Shown here: in pieces, positions 35,316 through 44,328 of the stretch | How positions within the stretch are numbered: the stretch's first letter is position 1 | Layout of the letters: each line of letters opens with the position of its first letter | Origin: Chloroflexota bacterium | GTDB taxonomy: Bacteria; Chloroflexota; Chloroflexia; Chloroheliales; Chloroheliaceae | Reading direction: 5' to 3' | NCBI GenBank assembly: GCA_028287745.1 | Contig: JAQBPB010000058.1 | Location: forward strand, 1 to 64,000 | DNA: 64,000 bases | Program-made: the position numbers and the translations under genes | Notes under the pieces: generated by a model | What the model was told of the DNA's origin: nothing | Databases searched by the model: none | Seen by the model: the letters and a program-made list of their open reading frames with translations, nothing else

Positions 35316-36287
35316 TTACTCCACTGTAACATCACCACTACCGGTCTTGATGCTTATTACCGGAGAACCCCCCGTCCTCAGACCATGCTCTTCTTTGCTA
35401 ACAACCTGACTGTTAGCTAATTTGAAGTCGATATTACCACTACCGGTGTTGATATCAAAACCGGGCACTTTATTCGGGTCCGGGATTAAGTGAACATCCC
35501 CGCTGCCGGTCTTAATAAAGCTATTGTTAGTATTAAATTGGGCACCAACCCGGATATCCCCGCTGCCGGTTTCTAAGTTTAAATCGTTCAGGCGGTTCTG
35601 ACCACTCAGGTAAATATTGCCGCTGCCCGTATTAGCAGTCAGCGAGCCGAGAAAACCGGTTAAGCGGATATCGCCGCTGCCGACCCTGGCTGTAATCTTA
35701 CTGGCCTGGACATCCGTGCCGGTTATATTGCCGCTGCCGGTGGTGAAAACAAAGGTGGTTTTTTCGTTCGATAAATTCTTTATATCAATATCGGCGCTGC
35801 CCACCGTAGAAGTGAACTGGTTGATCAGGGCCGGAGGTAAGGCCACCCGGATAAGCATTTTTTCCCCAAAGCCGAAATTAAAGGATTTATTGACCTCTTT
35901 AGCTTCAATCCGGATAGTATTGCCATCCTGGACTACACTAAAGCTGATATTGTCGAAATCGCTGTCTTTCATGCCGTGAACAATTTTGGTGCCTGTGACC
36001 GTTAAATCTTTAAGGGAAGGATCACCGGTAACTTCCACCAGCCCGGCCATTGAGCTGATGGTAATATTGGTGGCCTGGCCGTTCAGGGCTAAAGTTCGAG
36101 GCGCAATATCCTGGCGCCGTTCAGGGCCAAAGCTTAAGGCGCGCACATCGACCAGGCTGGCAAAACCGCCCGGTTGGGCCATAACTATGGCGACTGCAAA
36201 AGTAATTTCTGCAATAAGTAATAAAATCAATATCGGACCGATCAACCTGCGCACTTTTTGCCCCTTTCCTGGATACTTTATTTTCAA
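35316..36287 (-). CDS. DUF4097-family protein with GSGDI repeats
   Basis: A 323-residue protein anchored by one N-terminal membrane helix (LIGPILILLLIAEITFAVAIV). The body is a beta-helix in which nearly every turn contains a GSG(D/N)(I/V) motif; eight such copies are visible between residues 165 and 320, for example VGSADI, TGSGNI, VGSGDI and TGSGDV, about 20-25 residues apart. The repeated bases (CCGCTGCCGGT on the plus strand) are the DNA trace of the motif. Gly-Ser-Gly-Asp turns often bind Ca2+, which is possible here. It sits first in the DUF4097-sigma cluster. Confidence 0.75.
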   Translation of the reverse strand: MKIKYPGKGQKVRRLIGPILILLLIAEITFAVAIVMAQPGGFASLVDVRALSFGPERRQDIAPRTLALNGQATNITISSMAGLVEVTGDPSLKDLTVTGTKIVHGMKDSDFDNISFSVVQDGNTIRIEAKEVNKSFNFGFGEKMLIRVALPPALINQFTSTVGSADIDIKNLSNEKTTFVFTTGSGNITGTDVQASKITARVGSGDIRLTGFLGSLTANTGSGNIYLSGQNRLNDLNLETGSGDIRVGAQFNTNNSFIKTGSGDVHLIPDPNKVPGFDINTGSGNIDFKLANSQVVSKEEHGLRTGGSPVISIKTGSGDVTVE

Positions 36288-36591
36288 AATATTTTAGTCT
36301 AGCAGGGCCCGGTTTCTTAAAGGCTCTTATTTTACTGCTCACTATTAGGACACCCTGTTATAGCCGGATGTTTCACTCCTGATGACCAGTTTTGACCAAT
36401 TAGCGGCAGGTTAAACTCCTGGGAATGCCCGGCCATAACCCTTGTTTTACCGGATTAACTATTATTAGCGTGTTGTTTTTGCCCCCGGTATACCTTCAAG
36501 ACGTCCGGCCGGTTTGCAAGGAAAGGACGGTTCGATTACCATAAAGCGAAAGATTACCATTCGCAGGTTTTCACAAAAAGGGGGCAAATTT
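36288..36591. other. Divergent intergenic region, no gene seen
   Basis: This 304-base gap between divergent genes holds no ORF of its own and no promoter I can support on either strand. A TTGACC hexamer at 36392-36397 has no acceptable -10 partner. The Shine-Dalgarno AAAGGGGG at 36577-36584 for the next gene is clear. Confidence 0.5.
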
Positions 36592-37119
36592 ATGAACGTA
36601 AATGCTAAATTAGAAGGCTTCGGGGTGTATAATAACCGGGAGAAGATGGCGCCCGCTTTTAAGCTGGCGGCAAGTACCGGGACCAAAATCGCCTCGTGGG
36701 ACTACAAACAGCGCCAGCCGCTGGTACTTTACTTTATACCCCGGCTGGAAGAAACCTTCTTGCAGCAACTTGAGGAAGTCGCCCGGGAATTACAGGCTTA
36801 CGGTACCGAAGTGCTGGTCTTGCTGCCGCTACCGGTGGAGGATTTAAAAGAAGCCGCCGCCCGCCTGAAATTAAGCGTGCCGCTGCTGTCGGACGAGAGT
36901 GGTGAAACTTACCGGAAGTATTTGAAGTTGATCTTGCCGGAGGGCAATAATAATGACAGCCCGGAAGAACTGGAAAAAACAGCGGGCGCGGCGGTCTTTG
37001 TGGCCGACCGGTTCGGAGCGATAAGCCGGTTTGCCACCGCTACAAAAGCGGCGGATTTACCGGGCCAGTCCGACATAATGGCTATGTTGGAGTTCCTGGG
37101 CAATTTGTGCAATCCCTAA
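36592..37119 (+). CDS. Redoxin-fold protein lacking the peroxidatic Cys
   Basis: A 175-residue protein with the AhpC/TSA peroxiredoxin layout: MAPAFKLAASTGTKIASWDY, LVLYFIP, a helix (EETFLQQLEEVARELQAYG) and the TEVLVLLPLP strand with VPLLSDESGETYRKY, matching LSD..G...YG in BCP/AhpC. Where the peroxidatic Cys should follow the FIP strand there is none; the only Cys is four residues from the end. It may therefore be a non-catalytic thioredoxin-fold protein. ATG 36592 has AAAGGGGG seven bases upstream; the open frame to 36514 is not used. It precedes sbcC, 26 bases apart. Confidence 0.7.
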   Translation: MNVNAKLEGFGVYNNREKMAPAFKLAASTGTKIASWDYKQRQPLVLYFIPRLEETFLQQLEEVARELQAYGTEVLVLLPLPVEDLKEAAARLKLSVPLLSDESGETYRKYLKLILPEGNNNDSPEELEKTAGAAVFVADRFGAISRFATATKAADLPGQSDIMAMLEFLGNLCNP

Positions 37120-37145
37120 ATAAGTAGGTTAGTCAGGAGTCAAGT

Positions 37146-39692
37146 GTGGTTCCCGTTAAGCTGGAATTAAAGAACTTTATGTGCTACAAGGACGCTACCC
37201 TGGAGTTGGAAGGCGTCCATTTGGCCTGCCTCTCCGGGGATAACGGGGCCGGAAAATCGGCTATCCTGGATGCGCTTACCTGGTCTTTGTGGGGCAAAGC
37301 CCGGGCCACCGCCGATGAACTGATTTCCCTCGGCGAAATTGAAATGCGGATCGACCTGGAATTCTTCATCAACGAACAACTCTACCGGGTGGTCCGGGCC
37401 AGGACCCGCAAGGGAGCCGGGCATACCGAATTAAGCTTTCAGATCAAAACCCCGGTAGGCGACTGGCGCAATATCGGCGGAAACACCCAGCGCGGCACCC
37501 AGGACGAGATTATTAAAGCCCTGCGCATGGAGTATGATACTTTTATAAACAGCGCCTTCTTGCTCCAGGGCCGGGCCGACGAATTTATGACCAGGACACC
37601 CGGCGAGCGCAAAAAAGTCCTCTCCGACATCCTGGGCCTGAGTTTTTATGACGACCTGGAACTGGCCGCCAAAGAAGAGGCCCGCGAAGCCGACCAGCGC
37701 CGCCGCCGCCTGGAAGAACGCCTGGCCGAGCTGAACCAGGAACTTGACCTGCGGCCGACCTATGAAGCGCATAAACAGCTGGCCCAGGCCGAACTAAAAG
37801 AGAGTCAGGCCGTTTTCGCCCAGAGCGAAACCGAATTTACCGAGTTGCAGCGGCGCGTGGACGAGCTAAAATTAAAAGAACGCCAGTTGATCGAAACCCG
37901 CCAGGCTGTAGGCAAGGACCGCCAGGAACTGGCCGAAACGACCGTTTCGCTGCGCCAGACCACCGGGCAAATCGAAGTCTGCCAGGAGTATATCGCCCGC
38001 CGGGACCAGATTGAAACAGGCTACCGCGAGTTCGTCACGGTAGATAAAGAACTGGAACTGCTAAACCAGAAATTCGAACGTTTCCAGCAGCTAATTAACC
38101 AGCGCCGGACGCTCCAGGATACGATCAAGCAGACCGGAATGCGCCTGGAGGCCCAGCAGCACAGCCTTTCGCTTTCGATTAAAGAGGTCGAAGAGCAAAG
38201 CCAGCAGTTGCCCCGGCTGGAAAAAGAATTTGAAAAGCTCAAAAAGGATACCGTCGAAGCAACCGAGGCCCACCAGCAACTTGAGCAATTGCGGACCGCC
38301 CGCCAGGAAAAAATGGGCGAGTTGCGCTTCCTGGCCGAAGAAATAAAACGAAACGATAATCTCTTAAAAGACATCAAGGAACGGGCCGAACACGTCCCGC
38401 AGGTCGGCGAATGTTGCGACCGCTGCGGCACCGTCCTGGACGAAGCGGCGCACAACCGGACCATGGAAGACCGCCGCCGCGAGTATGCCGAACAGCGGAC
38501 CGTCCGCAACGACCACAAACAGCGCCAGGATAATACTCAGGCCGCCCTCGAAGCGGTCGAGAAAAAGCTGCGCGACCTGGAAAAACCGGCCGCCCGCCTG
38601 GCCGAATTTCAGCGGCGCGGCGGCAGCCTGGAACGCGAACTCAGCCATGCCCGCCAGGCCAGCGAGAAAGTCGCCGCCTACCAGGAGAAAATCCGCGAAG
38701 TCAGCCAACAGCTGGAAAAAGAAGCTTACTGCCAGGCCGAACGGCTTAAACTGGTCGAGGTGGACCGCGAGTCCCAAAAACTGGCCTACGATGAAAGCGC
38801 CCGGCAAAGTCTCAGGCTCAAACGCGACAGTCTCAAGCAGTTCGAGCAGCAAAAAACAGCCCTGGTGGACGCCGAACGCCGGATTGTTCAGCTTCAGGAA
38901 AGTTTGCACCGGGAAACCCTGCGCGAAGCTCGCCTGCGCGAAAACCTGACCAGGAACGAAGCTTTGATAGACTCCCTGTCCCAGGAAGTATCCGAACTGC
39001 CCGCCCTGAGCGCCCGGGGGCTGCAGGCCGCGCAGCGCAAAGTGGAAGCCGACAACAAATTGAAAAGCTGCCAGCGGACATTATGGCAGGCCGAAAATAA
39101 TCTCAAACGCTGTGATGAACTGGCCGAAGAGAAAAAGCTTAAAACCGTCAACCTGAACGAAGCGGCCAGCCAGAAGAGCCTTTACGCCGAACTGGCCGAA
39201 GCCTTTGGCAAGAAGGGATTGCAGGCCCTGATTATTGATACGGTCCTGCCGGAGTTGGAGGACGAAACCAACAAACTGCTGGGCGGCATGAGCGACGGAC
39301 GGATGTCGGTCCGCTTTGAAACGCTGCGGGACAGCAAAAAAGGCGACGCTATCGAAACGCTTGATCTTAAGATTAGCGATGAAAGCGGCGTGCGGTCCTA
39401 CGAGTTATTCAGCGGTGGCGAAGCCTTCCGGGTGAATTTCGCGGTGCGGGTGGCCCTTTCCAAGCTGCTGGCCCGGCGCAGTGGGGCCGCCTTGAAAACC
39501 TTGATTATTGATGAAGGGTTCGGTTCGCAGGATGGCGCGGGCCGCGAGCGCCTGGTTGAGGCTATACGGAGTATCGAAGCCGACTTTGAGCGCGTACTGG
39601 TAATTACGCATATCCAGGAACTAAAAGATGTTTTTCCGGTTAGAATAGATATTATAAAGACTGCCACCGGCAGCCGGATAAGTGTAAATTAA
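37146..39692 (+). CDS. sbcC: SbcC/Rad50-type DNA repair ATPase
   Basis: An 848-residue SMC-like ATPase. Walker A GDNGAGKSA is near residue 31 and the ABC signature FSGGEAF near 756, with Walker B TLIIDEGFGSQD near 787. Between them run two long coiled coils rich in Glu/Gln/Leu. At the apex the zinc hook is CDRC near 425 (VPQVGECCDRCGTV). SbcC pairs with the nuclease SbcD/Mre11 to process DNA ends and hairpins; no sbcD lies in the window. GTG 37146 follows AGGAG at 37135-37139. Coupling with the NurA gene in end repair is possible but distant. Confidence 0.9.
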   Translation: MVPVKLELKNFMCYKDATLELEGVHLACLSGDNGAGKSAILDALTWSLWGKARATADELISLGEIEMRIDLEFFINEQLYRVVRARTRKGAGHTELSFQIKTPVGDWRNIGGNTQRGTQDEIIKALRMEYDTFINSAFLLQGRADEFMTRTPGERKKVLSDILGLSFYDDLELAAKEEAREADQRRRRLEERLAELNQELDLRPTYEAHKQLAQAELKESQAVFAQSETEFTELQRRVDELKLKERQLIETRQAVGKDRQELAETTVSLRQTTGQIEVCQEYIARRDQIETGYREFVTVDKELELLNQKFERFQQLINQRRTLQDTIKQTGMRLEAQQHSLSLSIKEVEEQSQQLPRLEKEFEKLKKDTVEATEAHQQLEQLRTARQEKMGELRFLAEEIKRNDNLLKDIKERAEHVPQVGECCDRCGTVLDEAAHNRTMEDRRREYAEQRTVRNDHKQRQDNTQAALEAVEKKLRDLEKPAARLAEFQRRGGSLERELSHARQASEKVAAYQEKIREVSQQLEKEAYCQAERLKLVEVDRESQKLAYDESARQSLRLKRDSLKQFEQQKTALVDAERRIVQLQESLHRETLREARLRENLTRNEALIDSLSQEVSELPALSARGLQAAQRKVEADNKLKSCQRTLWQAENNLKRCDELAEEKKLKTVNLNEAASQKSLYAELAEAFGKKGLQALIIDTVLPELEDETNKLLGGMSDGRMSVRFETLRDSKKGDAIETLDLKISDESGVRSYELFSGGEAFRVNFAVRVALSKLLARRSGAALKTLIIDEGFGSQDGAGRERLVEAIRSIEADFERVLVITHIQELKDVFPVRIDIIKTATGSRISVN

Positions 39693-39720
39693 AGCTTAAA
39701 GAGAAAGCTAGCAGATTATT

Positions 39721-40320
39721 ATGTCAACCAGAATCACTTCAAGGTCGCCAATAACAAACAAACGGAACATGCTCTTGATTGCCGCGCTGGCCGGGTTAAC
39801 CTGGGCCGGGCTGGTGGGTCTTATCTTTCTGCTTAACACCGGGCAATACAGTTTCTGGTTTCCGGGCCGGGTAGTGGCGTATGTCCTGCTTTTAGTTGCC
39901 CCGGCCCTGACCTTTATGCCGATTGGCCGGGTGCTGGAGTTCCCACTTTACGGTTACTGGGCGGTCGTTAGCTGGGTTATCTTTGGCTACGTGCTGGCTT
40001 TTGTACCGAGCAACCCGGATAAAGGCTGGACCGCTAACGTGGGCGGGTTGGCCCTGCTATTAATTTCCCTTTTTATGGTGACGATTACCATTTTCCTGCC
40101 CGTCTTCTACCGGCTGGGTTTCAAACTTTTCTCGCGCAAAGTCGAACAATACGACCTGAGCCGGGCCAGGCGCGAAGCAGTTCTGGCCGGGGTTTGTGTC
40201 CTCTTGCTGGCCTTCCTGCGCATCGTGGGCGCCCTGAACCTGTTGAGCGCCGTGGCGATGGTCCTGGCCTTTATCGTATTCGAAATGCTAATTCTCTCCC
40301 GCAACTTGGGGCGGGCCTGA
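39721..40320 (+). CDS. Multi-pass membrane protein of unknown function
   Basis: A 199-residue hydrophobic protein with about five membrane helices: near 20-38 (LLIAALAGLTWAGLVGLIFLL), 48-65, 76-94, 108-128 and 155-195. The intervening loop RKVEQYDLSRARREAV is basic and would be cytoplasmic. I recognise no family. It follows sbcC by 28 bases on the same strand and could be co-transcribed. Confidence 0.65.
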   Translation: MSTRITSRSPITNKRNMLLIAALAGLTWAGLVGLIFLLNTGQYSFWFPGRVVAYVLLLVAPALTFMPIGRVLEFPLYGYWAVVSWVIFGYVLAFVPSNPDKGWTANVGGLALLLISLFMVTITIFLPVFYRLGFKLFSRKVEQYDLSRARREAVLAGVCVLLLAFLRIVGALNLLSAVAMVLAFIVFEMLILSRNLGRA

Positions 40321-40618
40321 ACCTGAAAACCCCCTTTTGAACTAATTTTGCAAGCTGCGCGAAGCCCGGATTGAACCGGAGGGGCTTCCGCTGGCTTGCG
40401 CGGCCTCAAAACATCTCTAACAGAACTCTAACGCCAAAACTTGTCACTTTATCTTTTGCGGATACGTAGAATATGGTAGCATAGAGCAGGTAAGAGTGCT
40501 AAAGAAAATCCTTGCTCGTGCAGGCTGACAAGCCGGAAACAAATTTTAAATCTTTACTAGCTATCATTTATTTTGTTTTTAGTAGCTAAAATCCTAATTG
40601 TTGGAGGAATGAGAAACA
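40321..40618. other. Upstream region of dnaK with a hairpin and a CIRCE-like site
   Basis: The left part contains a stable hairpin, GAAGCCC 40361-40367 with GGGCTTC 40382-40388 and an inner CCGG/CCGG stem, without a T-run. The right part holds the CIRCE-like element at 40476-40502. No ORF or firm promoter is seen. Confidence 0.5.
40476..40502. promoter_or_regulatory. CIRCE-like HrcA site upstream of dnaK
   Basis: The right arm GAGTGCTAA (40494-40502) matches the CIRCE consensus in all nine bases. Nine bases to the left, GTAGCATAG (40476-40484) matches TTAGCACTC at five of nine positions. CIRCE is the HrcA operator of heat-shock genes in Gram-positive and related bacteria. HrcA is not in the window, so the role rests on the sequence match. 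Confidence 0.45.
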
Positions 40619-42526
40619 ATGGCTAAAATTTTGGGAATTGACCTGGGTACCACCAATTCTGTAATGGCAGTTATGGAAGGTGGCGAAGCGGTCGTTATCC
40701 CTAACGCTGAGGGCGCTCGGACAACTCCTTCGGTTGTGGCGATGTCAAAAAGCGGTGAGCGTCTCGTAGGCCAAGTGGCGAAACGGCAGGCTGTAACTAA
40801 TCCTGAAAACACAATCTTTTCAATCAAACGCTTTATGGGTCGCAAGTACAATGACCCGGCCGTCCAGCGTGATTTAAAGCTGGTGCCTTACAAAGTTTCA
40901 GCGCGTGCTAATGGCGACCTTGAAGTTCACCTGGGTGGCAAAACTTACAGCCCGCCCGAAGTTAGCGCAATGATCCTGGCCAAGCTGAAAGCCGATGCGG
41001 AAGCTTATTTAGGCGAGAAAATTACCCAGGCCGTTATTACGGTCCCGGCTTACTTCAATGACACCCAGCGCCAGGCGACCAAAGACGCCGGTGAAATTGC
41101 CGGGTTGCAGGTACTGCGTATCATCAACGAACCGACCGCCGCGGCCCTCGCTTACGGTGTAGATAAAAAAGGCGAAGAAGAAGAAGTTGCCGTTTATGAC
41201 CTTGGTGGTGGTACTTATGATATCTCCATCCTGGGTCTGGGCGAAGGCGTATTCGAAGTAAAATCAACCAATGGCGATACTCACCTGGGTGGTGACGACT
41301 TCGACCAGCGGATTATTGACTGGCTGGCCGACGAATTCCGCAAGGAAACCGGCATTGACCTGCGCCAGGACAAAATGGCCCTGCAACGTTTGAAAGAAGG
41401 CGCTGAGAAAGCCAAAATCGAACTCTCGACCACTCAGTCGACCGACATCAACCTGCCGTTTATCTCGGCGGACGCCAGCGGACCGAAGCACCTTAACGTT
41501 ACTTTGTCCCGCGCCAAACTGGAACAACTGGTCGGCGAACTGATCGACCGGACTGTTCCCCCAATGAAAGCCGCGTTGGATGATGCCAAGCTGACCCTGA
41601 GCAAGATTGACGAAATCTTGATGGTCGGTGGTATGACCCGTATGCCTTCGGTAGTCGACAAAGTAAAATCCTTCTACGGCAAAGACCCGCATCGCGGTAT
41701 CAACCCGGACGAAGTGGTTGCTATCGGCGCAGCGGTCCAGGCCGGTGTGCTGGGTGGCGAAGTTAAAGACATCCTGCTCCTGGACGTAACTCCGCTGACG
41801 CTGTCGGTGGAAACCCTGGGTGGCGTTGCTACTCCGCTGATCGAGCGGAATACCACTATCCCGCACAAGAAGAGCGAAGTCTTCAGCACCGCCGCCGATG
41901 GGCAGAGCAGCGTGGAAATCCACGTGGTCCAGGGCGAGCGCCCCATGGCGACTGAGAACAAGAGCCTGGGCCGGTTTATCCTGGACGGTATCCCGCCCGC
42001 GCCGCGCGGCGTGCCGAAAGTCGAAGTTACCTTCGATATCGACGCTAACGGTATCTTGAATGTTTCCGCCCGTGACCAGGCCAGCGGCCGCGAGCAGAAG
42101 ATCACCATCACCGCTTCGAGCGGCCTTTCCAAGGACGAAATCGAGCGGATGAAACGGGATGCCGAAATGCATGCCACCGACGACCAGCGCAAACGCGCCC
42201 TGATCGAAGCCAGGAACAACGGCGACAACGCCGCTTACCGGGCTGAAAAGACCCTGACCGACTTTGGCGCTCAGATCCCTGACCCGCTCAAAGAAGAAGT
42301 CAACGGCAAGATCGCGGCAGTACGGTCGGCCCTGCAAGGTGAGGACGCCGATATCATCAACTCCGCTACCGAGGCGTTAAACGCAGCGGTCCAGCAGGTT
42401 GGTTCGGCCATTTACAGCTCCCAGCCTGGCGCTCCCGGCGAACAGCCCGGTGGCGGCGGCCAGCCCGGTGGTGAAAACGGCCCCCGGCCGGACGGCACCG
42501 TTGAGGGCGAATACCGCGAAATGTAA
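40619..42526 (+). CDS. dnaK: Hsp70 chaperone DnaK
   Basis: A 635-residue full-length DnaK. Nucleotide-binding motifs are [35 protein letters not shown] and the GGMTRMPSV phosphate segment; the substrate-binding beta domain has [14 protein letters not shown] and the lid ends in a Gly/Pro/Gln-rich tail with [12 protein letters not shown]. It folds nascent and stressed proteins with GrpE and DnaJ, neither of which is adjacent, so this is a lone dnaK. ATG 40619 has GGAGGA upstream (40601-40606). A CIRCE-like site lies 120 bases upstream and a 12-base-pair terminator follows. Confidence 0.97.
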   Translation: MAKILGIDLGTTNSVMAVMEGGEAVVIPNAEGARTTPSVVAMSKSGERLVGQVAKRQAVTNPENTIFSIKRFMGRKYNDPAVQRDLKLVPYKVSARANGDLEVHLGGKTYSPPEVSAMILAKLKADAEAYLGEKITQAVITVPAYFNDTQRQATKDAGEIAGLQVLRIINEPTAAALAYGVDKKGEEEEVAVYDLGGGTYDISILGLGEGVFEVKSTNGDTHLGGDDFDQRIIDWLADEFRKETGIDLRQDKMALQRLKEGAEKAKIELSTTQSTDINLPFISADASGPKHLNVTLSRAKLEQLVGELIDRTVPPMKAALDDAKLTLSKIDEILMVGGMTRMPSVVDKVKSFYGKDPHRGINPDEVVAIGAAVQAGVLGGEVKDILLLDVTPLTLSVETLGGVATPLIERNTTIPHKKSEVFSTAADGQSSVEIHVVQGERPMATENKSLGRFILDGIPPAPRGVPKVEVTFDIDANGILNVSARDQASGREQKITITASSGLSKDEIERMKRDAEMHATDDQRKRALIEARNNGDNAAYRAEKTLTDFGAQIPDPLKEEVNGKIAAVRSALQGEDADIINSATEALNAAVQQVGSAIYSSQPGAPGEQPGGGGQPGGENGPRPDGTVEGEYREM

Positions 42527-42592
42527 TTTTCGCCCGGTATTCAACCGGACAACAAAATAACTCAGCTTCTAAAAGGCTGAGAACGAAATAAT

Positions 42593-42646
42593 AAAAACCT
42601 CCTGTGCAAAAAGGTTCGCAGAGAACCGGAAAGCCAGGAGGTTTTT
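42593..42646 (+). terminator. Terminator after dnaK
   Basis: AAAAACCTCCTG (42593-42604) pairs with CAGGAGGTTTTT (42635-42646) and encloses a second hairpin GGTTC/GAACC. A smaller hairpin CTCAGC/GCTGAG (42561-42581) stands just before it. Confidence 0.8.
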
Positions 42647-42739
42647 AATGTTTCCGTTTTACCTCTTCAATATTTTTATAAAATCCGCGATGGGAAAGGG
42701 CAAATTTGGCTTACTTTGAGTAAAAGAGAAATAAACGGA

Positions 42740-42757
42740 AATGCACACTTGTGCATT
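42740..42757. promoter_or_regulatory. 18-bp palindrome upstream of the inositol-phosphate synthase gene
   Basis: AATGCACA and TGTGCATT are exact reverse complements around a CT centre. Its size and position, about 80 bases before the extended -10, suit a transcription-factor operator. The regulator is unknown. Confidence 0.5.
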
Positions 42758-42824
42758 CGACAATTTATTTAATATATTCATAATGCAATGTCCGATTTGA
42801 CAAACACCTTTTTTAATGCGAAAC

Positions 42825-42833
42825 TGGTATACA
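42825..42833 (+). promoter_or_regulatory. Extended -10 promoter of the inositol-phosphate synthase gene
   Basis: TGGTATACA gives a TGn-TATACA element. A TTGACA lies 22 bases further upstream of the TG at 42797-42802, too far for a normal spacer. Transcription would start near 42840. Confidence 0.4.
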
Positions 42834-42972
42834 AATGTGACAGCGGAACCGCTTTCTACATATTTCTACTAATTCATTATTGTGTAAAAACGCTTAAAAA
42901 TTCTGTTCAATAATACCTGGCAGGTCTATTATCTGGCTTGTAAAAATTGAGTTTAGAAAGGAGCATTTCGGG

Positions 42973-44106
42973 TTGTCTAATAAAAAAGTCCGGGTAGCTA
43001 TTATCGGAGTCGGTAACTGTGCCTCTTCTCTGGTGCAGGGTGTAGAGTTCTACAAGAATGCTAAAGACGAAGATTCCGTTCCCGGTTTAATGAACGTCAC
43101 TATTGGTGGATATCATATTTCGGATATTGAGTTCAGCGCCGCTTTCGACATCAACGTTACCAAGGTTGGCAAAGACCTCAGCGAAGCCATCTGGGCTGAG
43201 CCGAACAACACCATCAAGTTTTCGGATGTGCCTTTCCTGAACGTGCCGGTTTATCGCGGCATGACCCACGATGGTCTGGGTAAGTACCTCAGCGAAATCA
43301 TTACCAAGGCTCCCGGCACCACCGCCAACATCACCCAGGTCCTCAAGGACACCAAGACCGATGTAGTAATTAACTACTTGCCGGTTGGCAGCGAAATGGC
43401 GACCAAGTGGTATGTCGAGCAAATCCTGGAGGCCGGTTGCGCCTTTGTAAACTGCATCCCGGTCTTCATCGGCCGCGAAGAATACTGGCAGCGCCGCTTC
43501 CTGGATAAGGGCTTGCCGGTAATCGGCGACGACATCAAGAGCCAGGTTGGCGCGACCATCACCCACCGGATGTTGACCCGCCTTTTCGAAGAGCGTGGTG
43601 TAAAGCTGGAACGGACCTACCAGTTGAACTTCGGCGGCAACACCGACTTCTACAATATGCTGGAACGCAGCCGCCTGGAAAGCAAGAAGATCTCCAAGAC
43701 CAACGCCGTAACCAGCCAGCTGGATAACACAAAAATTGAAGAGAAGAATGTCCACGTCGGACCCAGTGACTATGTGCCGTGGTTGGAAGACCGCAAGTGG
43801 TGCCACATCCGCATGGAAGGCACAACCTTTGGCAACGTGCCGCTGATGGCCGAATTGAAGCTGGAAGTCTGGGACAGCCCGAACAGCGCCGGGGTAGTAA
43901 TTGACGCGGTCCGCTGCGCCAAACTGGCCCTCGACCGGGGTCTGGCCGGGACTATTGCCGGGCCTTCCGCCTACTTCATGAAGAGCCCACCGGTCCAGTA
44001 CCACGATGACGTGGCCCGCAAAATGGTCCAGGACTTCATTGACGGTAAGGACGATACTCGCTTGCCTTTTGGCAGCCCCAAAGTGACCCTGGCTGAAGTC
44101 AACTAA
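42973..44106 (+). CDS. ino1: Inositol-3-phosphate synthase
   Basis: A 377-residue protein matching the shorter bacterial MIPS enzymes. It opens with the NAD-binding [18 protein letters not shown], then [34 protein letters not shown], the conserved [10 protein letters not shown] and [15 protein letters not shown], and [13 protein letters not shown], all MIPS hallmarks. It converts glucose-6-phosphate to 1L-myo-inositol-3-phosphate, giving inositol for phosphatidylinositol or for mycothiol-like solutes. The start is TTG 42973, AAAGGAG lying 9-10 bases upstream. A strong terminator closes the transcript. No inositol monophosphatase or PI synthase gene is adjacent, but the cardiolipin synthase at the end of the window is also a lipid gene. 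Confidence 0.9.
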   Translation: MSNKKVRVAIIGVGNCASSLVQGVEFYKNAKDEDSVPGLMNVTIGGYHISDIEFSAAFDINVTKVGKDLSEAIWAEPNNTIKFSDVPFLNVPVYRGMTHDGLGKYLSEIITKAPGTTANITQVLKDTKTDVVINYLPVGSEMATKWYVEQILEAGCAFVNCIPVFIGREEYWQRRFLDKGLPVIGDDIKSQVGATITHRMLTRLFEERGVKLERTYQLNFGGNTDFYNMLERSRLESKKISKTNAVTSQLDNTKIEEKNVHVGPSDYVPWLEDRKWCHIRMEGTTFGNVPLMAELKLEVWDSPNSAGVVIDAVRCAKLALDRGLAGTIAGPSAYFMKSPPVQYHDDVARKMVQDFIDGKDDTRLPFGSPKVTLAEVN

Positions 44107-44184
44107 TTTTGGACAAATAGGCGTGAACTTGCCGCCTGGGAAGGTTTCAGGGGTCTAACTGACCTTAACTTTCTTCAATACTTC

Positions 44185-44227
44185 AGGTGGGAGCGTAGCA
44201 GTTTAGCTGCCATGCTCCCACCTTTTG
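44185..44227 (+). terminator. Terminator after the inositol-phosphate synthase gene
   Basis: AGGTGGGAGC (44185-44194) pairs with GCTCCCACCT (44214-44223), with an inner GCAG/CTGC extension, followed by TTTTG. Confidence 0.85.
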
Positions 44228-44233
44228 TTTTGA

Positions 44234-44262
44234 TTGTGAAAGATCAGACGGTTTGTTATAAT
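44234..44262 (+). promoter_or_regulatory. Promoter of gatB
   Basis: TTGTGA, 17-base spacer, TATAAT, with TGT before the -10 (extended). A start near 44269 leaves a 60-base leader to ATG 44329. Confidence 0.8.
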
Positions 44263-44328
44263 AACAGATACAAAAATAATATTTATCTTTGAGTAGGCAC
44301 GTAATTACAAACCGTAAAGGAACCTGAT

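Larger units (their letters stand above)
42647..42972. other. AT-rich upstream region of the inositol-phosphate synthase gene
   Basis: No gene is seen. It holds the palindrome at 42740-42757, a TTGACA at 42797-42802 with no -10 at correct spacing, and an extended -10 (TGG-TATACA) at 42825-42833. The Shine-Dalgarno AAAGGAG is at 42957-42963. Confidence 0.5.

Noticed and set aside
40361..40388. tRNA-like T-arm (GGTTCAATCC) on the minus strand upstream of dnaK.
   Set aside because: The stem around it is CCGG/CCGG plus GAAGCCC/GGGCTTC, which is a simple hairpin; no acceptor, D or anticodon arm fits at tRNA spacing.
41264..42337. 357-codon antisense frame within dnaK.
   Set aside because: It is a shadow of the dnaK reading frame with codon bias expected from the opposite strand; similar long shadows occur in gatB and ino1.
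43087..44004. 305-codon antisense frame within the inositol-phosphate synthase gene.
   Set aside because: No ribosome site or family pattern; produced by the GC-biased third positions of the sense gene.
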